A stretch of 64,000 bases of DNA from Lentzea sp. NBRC 102530. Its GTDB lineage: Bacteria > Actinomycetota > Actinomycetes > Mycobacteriales > Pseudonocardiaceae. The DNA is taken from assembly GCF_030269365.1 (NCBI RefSeq), contig NZ_BSTF01000004.1, positions 527,535 through 591,534 of the forward strand, given 5' to 3'. Below are positions 44,685 to 50,798 of this stretch, piece after piece. Below the pieces are notes generated by a model. That model saw only the letters and a list, made by a program, of their open reading frames with translations. It had not been told where the DNA came from and did no database searches. The position numbers and the translations under genes were made by a program. The stretch's first letter is position 1; every line of letters begins with the position of its first letter.

Positions 44685-45854
44685 ATGGCTCCCACCTACC
44701 CGTTCTCCGAAGCTGCCGGGCTGGCCCTCGACCCGACCTATGAACGTCTTCGGCGCGATGAACCCGTCACGCGCGTGACGTATCCCTACGGCGGCGAGGG
44801 CTGGCTCGTCACGTCCTACGACGACACGAAGTTCGTCCTGGGCGACCCGAGGTTCAGCCGTGCGCGCACGGTCGGCCGGGACGTGCCACGGATGCAGCCG
44901 CTCATCGCACCGGGCGGTTCGATCCTCACGCACGACGGCGCGGACCACGCCCGCATGCGCCGGTTGGTCTCCAAGGCGTTCACGGTGCGCCGCGTCGAGG
45001 CGTTGCGCCCGCGCGCCCAGCAGATCACCGACGAGCTCCTGGACGGCCTGGACAACCCCGGTGACCTGGTCGAGGGCTTCTCGATGCCGTTCCCGATCAC
45101 GATCATCTGCGAACTGCTCGGGGTGCCGTTCGAGGACCGCGCGGACTTCCGCACGTGGTCGAACCAGGTGTTGTCCACGGTCGGTGGCCTTTCGCCAGAA
45201 GAGGCCATGAACGGCATGATCAAGCTGCACGGCTACTTCACCGAACTGGTCGCCGAACGCCGTGCGCGTCCCGCGGACGACCTGATCAGCGCGCTCGTGG
45301 CCGCTCGCGACGACGAGGACCGGCTCAGCGAGGACGAGCTCGTCAGGTTCGGCATCACGCTCCTCGTCGCCGGGCACGAGACGACCGCGAACATGATCGC
45401 GAACAGCGTCGTCACCCTGGCCGACCACCCGGACGCCGTGCAGGACCTCCACGAGCACCAGGAGAAGGTCCCGAAGGCCGTCGAGGAGCTGCTGCGCTTC
45501 ATCCCGCTGGGCGCGGGAGCCGGCTTCACCCGCATCGCCACCGAGGACGTCCAGGTCGGCAACGCGCTCGTGAAGGAGGGTGACGCCGTATTGGTCGTCG
45601 TGTCGTCGGCGAACCACGACGAGTCGATGTACACCAACGCCGCGGAACTCGACCTGGAGCGTGAGGTCGGCCAGCACCTGCAGTTCGGTCATGGCATCCA
45701 CTTCTGCCTCGGTTCGCAGCTCGCGCGGATGGAACTCCAGGTCGCGCTTGGCACCCTGGTGCGCCGAATGCCGGGTCTGCGGCTCGCCGAACCCGTCGAG
45801 TTCCGGAAGGGTTCGCTGGTCAGGGGCCCGGTGAGGCTCGTCGTGGCCTGGTGA
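44685..45854 (+). CDS. Cytochrome P450
   Basis: A 389-residue soluble bacterial P450 of the CYP107-like type. The I-helix reads LLVAGHETTANMIAN, the ExxR helix EELLR, and the heme loop FGHGIHFCLGSQLARME, with C341 as thiolate ligand. All are intact, in contrast to the P450 remnant at 38937-40120, from which it is clearly distinct. TACGTT lies seven bases before the ATG, and GGAG is close by. No ferredoxin gene is adjacent, so redox partners come from elsewhere. The substrate is unknown. Confidence 0.92.
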   Translation: MAPTYPFSEAAGLALDPTYERLRRDEPVTRVTYPYGGEGWLVTSYDDTKFVLGDPRFSRARTVGRDVPRMQPLIAPGGSILTHDGADHARMRRLVSKAFTVRRVEALRPRAQQITDELLDGLDNPGDLVEGFSMPFPITIICELLGVPFEDRADFRTWSNQVLSTVGGLSPEEAMNGMIKLHGYFTELVAERRARPADDLISALVAARDDEDRLSEDELVRFGITLLVAGHETTANMIANSVVTLADHPDAVQDLHEHQEKVPKAVEELLRFIPLGAGAGFTRIATEDVQVGNALVKEGDAVLVVVSSANHDESMYTNAAELDLEREVGQHLQFGHGIHFCLGSQLARMELQVALGTLVRRMPGLRLAEPVEFRKGSLVRGPVRLVVAW

Positions 45855-45911
45855 GAAAAATCTTGGGGCAACCGCGTCATGGGGGAGCACCCCGCACGTT
45901 CCTCCAGTGCG

Positions 45912-45938
45912 CGCGGCTTTGCTTCGGGGTAAGCCGCG
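45912..45938. other. 8-bp hairpin after the P450 gene
   Basis: CGCGGCTT and AAGCCGCG pair around an 11-base loop, 58 bases after the P450 stop. There is no T-run, so it may be a weak terminator or an RNA end-protecting structure. Confidence 0.4.
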
Positions 45939-45985
45939 ACCCGCACGGCTCGTCCTCCCCCTGAGCCGTTCGGTGTGATCAGCAC

Positions 45986-46030
45986 GACCGGCGTTGTGTC
46001 TTCGGGAGCAGCGCAACGCCGGTCTACGCT
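45986..46030 (+). promoter_or_regulatory. 11-bp inverted repeat abutting the nadD -10 element
   Basis: GACCGGCGTTG (45986-45996) and CAACGCCGGTC (46014-46024) are perfect arms around 17 bases that include a C(TTCG)G core. TACGCT (46025-46030) follows at once, six bases from the nadD ATG. As DNA it could be an operator. As RNA it could end transcription from upstream. Confidence 0.5.
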
Positions 46031-46036
46031 GTTTCG

Positions 46037-46618
46037 ATGCGCATCGGCGTCATGGGTGGCACGTTCGATCCCATCCACCACGGCCACCTCGTGGCCGCCA
46101 GCGAGGTGCAGGCCAGGTTCGACCTGGACCGCGTGATCTTCGTGCCGACGGGTCAGCCCTGGCAGAAGGCGTCGCGGGAGGTCTCCGAGGCCGAGGACCG
46201 CTACCTGATGACGGTCATCGCGACGGCATCGAACCCCCGCTTCTCGGTCAGCAGGGTCGACATCGACCGCGAGGGGCCCACCTACACCGTCGACACGCTC
46301 ACGGACCTCAAGAAGCAGTACCCGGACGCCGACCTGTTCTTCATCACCGGCGCCGACGCGCTGGAGCAGATCCTGTCCTGGAAGCGCGCCGCCGACGCGT
46401 TCGACCTCGCCCACTTCATCGGAGTCACCCGTCCGGGGTACACGCTCAACGACCGTCACCTACCGCCCGGTTCGGTGTCGTTGGTCGAGGTCCCGGCCAT
46501 GGCGATCTCCTCGACCGGTTGCCGCGCACGGACTGCGTCGGGTCAGCCGGTCTGGTACCTCGTGCCCGACGGAGTGGTCCAGTACATCGCGAAAACAGGC
46601 CTGTACGCCGAGTCGTAA
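46037..46618 (+). CDS. nadD: Nicotinate-nucleotide adenylyltransferase
   Basis: Makes deamido-NAD from nicotinate mononucleotide and ATP. The 193-residue protein has the nucleotidyltransferase opening [16 protein letters not shown], with the HxGH motif as HHGH. The C-terminal motif [10 protein letters not shown] to [11 protein letters not shown] is present, although the usual SSTxIR has Cys in place of Ile. ATG at 46037 with TACGCT six bases upstream suggests a leaderless transcript. It is followed by a cold-shock gene and rsfS, the latter its common partner. Confidence 0.95.
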   Translation: MRIGVMGGTFDPIHHGHLVAASEVQARFDLDRVIFVPTGQPWQKASREVSEAEDRYLMTVIATASNPRFSVSRVDIDREGPTYTVDTLTDLKKQYPDADLFFITGADALEQILSWKRAADAFDLAHFIGVTRPGYTLNDRHLPPGSVSLVEVPAMAISSTGCRARTASGQPVWYLVPDGVVQYIAKTGLYAES

Positions 46619-46659
46619 CCACGTTCGAGTGGATTTTGCGTGCATCCGAGCGCGCGGGG

Positions 46660-46683
46660 AGCAACAATCAGCGGGTTGTTGCT
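46660..46683 (+). promoter_or_regulatory. Inverted repeat in the cold-shock gene leader
   Basis: AGCAACAA and TTGTTGCT are perfect 8-bp arms with an 8-base loop, ending seven bases before the ribosome binding site GGAAGG. The weak A/U-rich pairing in a cold-shock leader is compatible with a temperature-responsive structure. Confidence 0.45.
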
Positions 46684-46703
46684 GGTTCGTGGAAGGCAAG
46701 ACT

Positions 46704-46907
46704 TTGGCTACAGGCACCGTGAAGTGGTTCAACGCCGAAAAGGGCTTCGGGTTCATCGCGCCCGACGACGGCTCGGCAGACGTCTTCGTGCACTACTCGG
46801 AGATCCAGTCCAAGGGTTTCCGCTCGCTCGAAGAGAACCAGAAGGTCGAGTTCGAGGTCGGCCAGGGCCAGAAGGGGCCGCAGGCCCAGCAGGTCCGCCC
46901 GCTCTAA
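46704..46907 (+). CDS. Cold-shock protein (CspA family)
   Basis: A 67-residue single OB-fold RNA chaperone with both nucleic-acid motifs, GFGFI (RNP1) and VFVHYSEI (RNP2), and the standard start [14 protein letters not shown]. The TTG at 46704 with GGAAGG seven bases upstream gives the exact family length. A GTG at 46689 would add a poorly conserved VEGKT. It is inserted between nadD and rsfS and has its own perfect terminator. Confidence 0.93.
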   Translation: MATGTVKWFNAEKGFGFIAPDDGSADVFVHYSEIQSKGFRSLEENQKVEFEVGQGQKGPQAQQVRPL

Positions 46908-46921
46908 GCTTCGGCGCAGGT

Positions 46922-46953
46922 GAAGGCCACCTCAGGGCGCTGAGGTGGCCTTC
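46922..46953 (+). terminator. Intrinsic terminator of the cold-shock gene
   Basis: A perfect 14-bp stem, GAAGGCCACCTCAG with CTGAGGTGGCCTTC, and loop GGCG. The T-run is minimal (CGTC), as often in actinobacteria. Confidence 0.85.
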
Positions 46954-47048
46954 GTCATGCCTGCGTGTGAAGTACCCGTTGGCGCACGCCGGTACCCTCA
47001 GTAACTCGTGTGGGCGTATCGACGCCCGCCGGAAGTCAGAGGAGTGAC

Positions 47049-47432
47049 GTGGCAGCCACCGACGAGGCACGACGGCTGGCGCTGGTCGCGGCGAACGCAG
47101 CGGCCGACAAGAAGGCGCAAGACGTGATGGTGCTCGACGTCTCCGACCAGCTCGTGATCACGGACGTGTTCGTGATCGCGTCCGCCGCGAACGAGCGGCA
47201 GGTCGGCGCGATCGTCGACAACATCGAGGAGAAGCTGCGGGAGGCCGGCACGAAGCCGGTGCGCCGCGAAGGGGCTCGCGAGGGCCGTTGGGTGCTGCTG
47301 GACTTCGTGGACGTCGTCGTGCACGTGCAGCACACCGAGGAGCGCAGCTTCTACGGCCTGGAGCGGCTGTGGAAGGACTGCCCGCGGATCGAGTTCGAAG
47401 CGGACGTCCCCGCCGACTCGACGGCTGAATGA
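47049..47432 (+). CDS. rsfS: Ribosomal silencing factor RsfS
   Basis: A 127-residue protein that binds L14 and blocks subunit joining during starvation. The DUF143 core is clear: VLDVSDQLVITDVFVIASAANERQ and GAREGRWVLLDFVDVVVHV, then YYGLERLW-like FYGLERLWKD. GAGGAG four bases upstream supports the GTG at 47049. It leads an operon of rsfS, gpgP and octT with eight bases and then an overlap between genes. Confidence 0.95.
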   Translation: MAATDEARRLALVAANAAADKKAQDVMVLDVSDQLVITDVFVIASAANERQVGAIVDNIEEKLREAGTKPVRREGAREGRWVLLDFVDVVVHVQHTEERSFYGLERLWKDCPRIEFEADVPADSTAE

Positions 47433-47440
47433 GGTAGCGG

Positions 47441-48046
47441 ATGGCCCTGAGCCGGCTCGTGCTGTGGCGGCACGGTGAGACCGACTACAACGCGACCGGG
47501 CGTCTCCAGGGTCATCTGGACTCGGCCCTCACCGAGACAGGCCTGAACCAGGCGAGGTTCGCCGTGCCGGTGCTCGCCGGGTTCGAGCCGGAGATCGTCG
47601 TGGCCTCGGACCTGCAACGCGCCCGCAACACCGCCGGGGTGTTCACGTCGTCGACGGACATCCCGCTGCGGATCGACGAACGGCTCCGCGAGACGCACCT
47701 GGGCAAGTGGCAGGGGCTCAACGTCGCCGAGGTCGAGCAGGAGTGGCCGGGCCAGGTCGCGGTGTGGCGCACCGACCCCACGTTCGCGCCGCCGGACGGC
47801 GAGTCGCGGGTCGAGGTCGCCGAGCGCGCCATCCGGGTCGTGCACGAGGTGGACGCGGAGTTCTCCGAGACCGTCATGCTGTGCGCGCACGGGGGTCTGA
47901 TCAGCGCGTTGACCGGCCGGTTGCTGGAGCTGCCGGTGGAGAACTGGTCGCAGCTCGGCGGGATCTCGAACTGCCACTGGACGGTGTTCACCCGCCGCAA
48001 CGACCGGTGGCGGCTGACGTCGTACAACGCGGGCACCACGCGTTGA
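47441..48046 (+). CDS. gpgP: Glucosyl-3-phosphoglycerate phosphatase (histidine phosphatase family)
   Basis: A 201-residue phosphatase of the phosphoglycerate mutase-like family. The phosphohistidine motif is LWRHGETDYN, the second conserved Arg lies in SDLQRARNTA, and the second His is in CAHGGLISAL. Position identifies it: rsfS and octT flank it exactly as they flank Rv2419c, the mycobacterial GpgP, which dephosphorylates glucosyl-3-phosphoglycerate. The function is therefore inferred from synteny plus family. Confidence 0.88.
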   Translation: MALSRLVLWRHGETDYNATGRLQGHLDSALTETGLNQARFAVPVLAGFEPEIVVASDLQRARNTAGVFTSSTDIPLRIDERLRETHLGKWQGLNVAEVEQEWPGQVAVWRTDPTFAPPDGESRVEVAERAIRVVHEVDAEFSETVMLCAHGGLISALTGRLLELPVENWSQLGGISNCHWTVFTRRNDRWRLTSYNAGTTR

Positions 48047-48774
48047 GACTGCTGGTCCTCGGGGACTCGCTGTCGTTCTTCGGGCCGTCCGGACCGCTGC
48101 CCGCTGACCACCCACGCCTGTGGCACAACATCTGCGCCGAGCGGCTGGGCGGGTCGGCGGAGCTCGCGGCCGGGTTCGGGTGGACGGCGCGGGACGCCTG
48201 GTGGGCGTTGACCGGGGATCCCCGGATCTGGTCGTTGCTGCCGCGCACCGACGTGCTGGTGTTCGCGGTCGGGAGCATGGACACGCTGCCCTCGCCGTTG
48301 CCCACGTACCTGCGTGAGGGGCTGCGTTACGTGCGGCCGGACTGGCTGCGGCGGTGGGTGCGTGCGCGCTATCAGTCCGCGCAGCCCCGGTTGGCGCCTT
48401 ACACGCGTGCGTCGCTGCCTCCGGCGCTGACGGCGCGGTACCTGCGGGACATGCTGCAGTCCGTCCGGAACCTCCAGTACACGATGCCCGCGGTCGGGAT
48501 CGTGCCGTCGGTGCATCGCGCCGCCACGTACGCGTACGCGCACCAGGGGCACGCGGCCGCGGTGGCGCACGTGCGCGGGTGGGCCGCGGGTGCGGGGGTG
48601 CCGTTGCTGGACCTGCCGGCCGTGATCGGGGAGCACGTGCGGTCCGGTGGCGGAAATCCGGACGGGATGCACTGGGGCTGGGAGGGGCACGAACTCGTGG
48701 GTGCGGCGATGGCCGAGCTCATCTCCGCTCCGGGTGTCATCTCGTCCGTGGCGTTGAGTCCCTCGGAGGAGTGA
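48043..48774 (+). CDS. octT: Diglucosylglycerate octanoyltransferase-like SGNH protein
   Basis: A 243-residue SGNH-fold enzyme. The nucleophile block is LVLGDSLSF at residues 4-12 and the catalytic Asp/His block is GNPDGMHWGWEGHELVG near residue 215. The TTG start overlaps the gpgP stop (TTGA). It occupies the place of Rv2418c, which octanoylates diglucosylglycerate, the primer of methylglucose lipopolysaccharide. Family and neighbours support the same role, but the acyl donor and acceptor are inferred. Confidence 0.83.
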   Translation: MRLLVLGDSLSFFGPSGPLPADHPRLWHNICAERLGGSAELAAGFGWTARDAWWALTGDPRIWSLLPRTDVLVFAVGSMDTLPSPLPTYLREGLRYVRPDWLRRWVRARYQSAQPRLAPYTRASLPPALTARYLRDMLQSVRNLQYTMPAVGIVPSVHRAATYAYAHQGHAAAVAHVRGWAAGAGVPLLDLPAVIGEHVRSGGGNPDGMHWGWEGHELVGAAMAELISAPGVISSVALSPSEE

Positions 48775-48780
48775 GCCCCG

Positions 48781-48786
48781 TAGGCT
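48781..48786 (+). promoter_or_regulatory. -10 element of the degV-type gene
   Basis: TAGGCT is eight bases before the GTG at 48795, directly after the octT stop, so this gene likely has its own leaderless transcript. Confidence 0.45.
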
Positions 48787-48794
48787 CGTCGCTC

Positions 48795-49688
48795 GTGCGC
48801 ATCTCCATCGTCACCGACTCCACGGCATACCTGCCCGAGGGGTTCGCGAAGCGCCATGCGATCACCGTCGTGCCGTTGCACGTGGCGGTGGACGGTGCCG
48901 GACGTCTCGACGGCGTCGACTTCGGACCGTTCGAACTGGCCGCGGCACTCGCCGAGCACCGCCGGGTGACGACGTCGCGGCCCACTCCCGGTGAGATGGC
49001 CGACGTCTACCGCGAGGTGCTGTCCTCCTCGGACGCGGTCGTGTCCGTGCATCTCTCCCGTGAGCTGTCCGGGACGTGGGAGGCCGCACGGCTGGCGGCC
49101 GAGGAGATCGATCCGACTCGCATCCGCGTGGTCGACTCGCGGTCGACGGGCATGGGGCTCGGGTTCTCGGTGTTGCGCGCGTGCACGGCCGTGTCCGCCG
49201 GGCGTTCGCACGCCGAGGTCGAGGAAGCCGCTTCGTCGGCTGCCGCCCAGACCCGGATGTTCTTCTGCCTGGAGACGCTGGAGCACCTGCGCCGGGGTGG
49301 CCGGATCGGTACGGCGGCGGCGCTGGTGGGGACCGCGCTGGCCGTGAAGCCGTTGCTGCACATGGACGACGGCCGGATCGTGCCGCTGGAGAAGGTGCGC
49401 ACGATGAGCCGCGCGGTGGGACGCCTGGTCGACCTGGCGGCGGCCGCGGCGGGCGACGGACCCGTCGGACTGGCCGTGCACCACCTGGCCGCGCCGGAAC
49501 GGGCCGCGGAGCTCGCGACCCGCCTGGACGAACGGCTGCCCGGCTCGACGGGCTGTGTGATCTCCGAGGTGGGCGCGGTGATCGGCGCGCACACGGGACC
49601 GGGTGTGCTGGGCGTCGTGGTGCTGCCGGGAGGACCCGACAGCATCCCACAGACCCCTGACAATTCCCCGGCCGCGACCGGCGAGTGA
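48795..49688 (+). CDS. DegV-family fatty-acid-binding protein
   Basis: A 297-residue cytosolic protein with the DegV/FakB fold, which binds one fatty acid for handover to a kinase. Diagnostic segments are ISIVTDSTAYLP at the N-terminus, TTSRPTPGEM, SRELSGTWEAA and the central VVDSRSTGMGLG, with LRRGGRIG later. A FakA-like kinase is not in the window. Its place after octT matches Rv2417c. Confidence 0.92.
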   Translation: MRISIVTDSTAYLPEGFAKRHAITVVPLHVAVDGAGRLDGVDFGPFELAAALAEHRRVTTSRPTPGEMADVYREVLSSSDAVVSVHLSRELSGTWEAARLAAEEIDPTRIRVVDSRSTGMGLGFSVLRACTAVSAGRSHAEVEEAASSAAAQTRMFFCLETLEHLRRGGRIGTAAALVGTALAVKPLLHMDDGRIVPLEKVRTMSRAVGRLVDLAAAAAGDGPVGLAVHHLAAPERAAELATRLDERLPGSTGCVISEVGAVIGAHTGPGVLGVVVLPGGPDSIPQTPDNSPAATGE

Positions 49689-49695
49689 TCGCGAC

Positions 49696-49722
49696 CTGTC
49701 CACAACCCGCGAGTAATCCACA
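49696..49722. other. Two DnaA-box-like 9-mers before comEA
   Basis: CTGTCCACA (49696-49704) and TAATCCACA (49714-49722) each match a DnaA box (TTGTCCACA or TTATCCACA) at eight of nine positions, same orientation, nine bases apart. There is no wider origin-like context. Confidence 0.35.
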
Positions 49723-49775
49723 GCCCCGGAGCTGACCCCACCTCCCCACCCGTCCCGCTCCGTAGCGTCCCTCGC

Positions 49776-50471
49776 ATGTCCCCCCGCTCCCACCCGGACC
49801 CCCTCCCGACCGAACGCCTCGCCGCCCTGGCCGACAGGGTGCGAGCCGATCCGACCCTGGTCCACGCACGATCAGAGGACTCGGCCGACGCCGCCCCACC
49901 CCGCCGCTTCCGCCTGCCCGCCCTCCCGCGCCGAGGCCTGCTGGCCCTGGGCATCGCCGTGGTGTGCACGGTGATCGGCCTCGGCAGCTGGTGGCAGAGC
50001 CCGGCCGCCGAACCGGCCCCGGACCTGGCGCTGGTGAGCACCTCGGCACCGGCCGCCGAGCTGGTGGTGAACGTGATCGGCGAAGTGCTCACCCCGGGTC
50101 TGGTCACCGCGCCGTCCGGCGCCCGCGTGGCCGACGCCGTCCGCCTGGCCGGAGGCGTGAAACCGGGCACCGACCTGCACAACCTGAACCTGGCTCGCAA
50201 AATCACCGACGGCGAGCAGATCGCGGTCGGCATCCCACCTCCACCCGCCGCCGGCGCACCGCAGGCACCCGGATCCCAGCCCAAGCTGAACCTGAACACC
50301 GCCACGGCGGCCGACCTGGACGCCCTCCCCGGCATCGGCCCGGTGATGGCGCAACGCATCGTCGATCACCGCACCCGCAAGGGCCCCTTCACCGCGGTCG
50401 ACCAACTCCGCGACGTGGAAGGCATCGGCGAGTCGAAGCTGGCCAAGCTGACGGACCTGGTCCACACCTGA
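49776..50471 (+). CDS. comEA: ComEA-like DNA-binding competence protein
   Basis: A 231-residue membrane-anchored DNA-binding protein. One helix (residues about 55-72, LLALGIAVVCTVIGLG) anchors it. An SLBB domain (VVNVIGEVLTPGLVTAPSGA) and a Pro-rich linker follow, then a helix-hairpin-helix pair (LNLNTATAADLDALPGIGPV) binds DNA. TAGCGT seven bases before the ATG suggests a leaderless transcript. It precedes comEC with a 319-base gap that includes a small possible gene. Confidence 0.93.
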   Translation: MSPRSHPDPLPTERLAALADRVRADPTLVHARSEDSADAAPPRRFRLPALPRRGLLALGIAVVCTVIGLGSWWQSPAAEPAPDLALVSTSAPAAELVVNVIGEVLTPGLVTAPSGARVADAVRLAGGVKPGTDLHNLNLARKITDGEQIAVGIPPPPAAGAPQAPGSQPKLNLNTATAADLDALPGIGPVMAQRIVDHRTRKGPFTAVDQLRDVEGIGESKLAKLTDLVHT

Positions 50472-50573
50472 CCGCCGCCCCGGTGCACGTCCCGATCCGC
50501 GCTGCCCCTCGAGCGCGGCACCGTCCCGATCCCCGGCGCAGCTCCGCGCCCCACTCACCGACCGGAGTCAGCC

Positions 50574-50798
50574 ATGTCCTCCGTCCGCATCACCAGCCAG
50601 ACCCACGTCGACACCACCTGGCACCACACCACGTCCCGACGCCTGCGCCTCCAGCCCCGCACGCTCCCGCACCGCCCGGCGTCGAGGCTGCCCACCCTGC
50701 CCCGCCCCCGACGAGGCAGCCCCAGCCGCGACCCGAGGCCTCCCACCGGCAACGCCCACCTGTCTGTCCCCTCGCGAACCAGCGCACGCGATGGCTAG
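50574..50798 (+). CDS. Possible small Arg/Pro-rich protein between comEA and comEC
   Basis: A 74-codon frame starting at an ATG with GGAG six bases upstream. About nine in ten codons end in G or C, as in real genes here. The product is basic and low-complexity (SSVRITSQTHVDTTWHH, then Pro/Arg repeats) with no recognised domain. Its stop overlaps the comEC ATG by eight bases, which would allow translational coupling. It could also be chance in GC-rich DNA. The rest of the comEA-comEC gap (50472-50573) shows nothing else. Confidence 0.4.
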   Translation: MSSVRITSQTHVDTTWHHTTSRRLRLQPRTLPHRPASRLPTLPRPRRGSPSRDPRPPTGNAHLSVPSRTSARDG

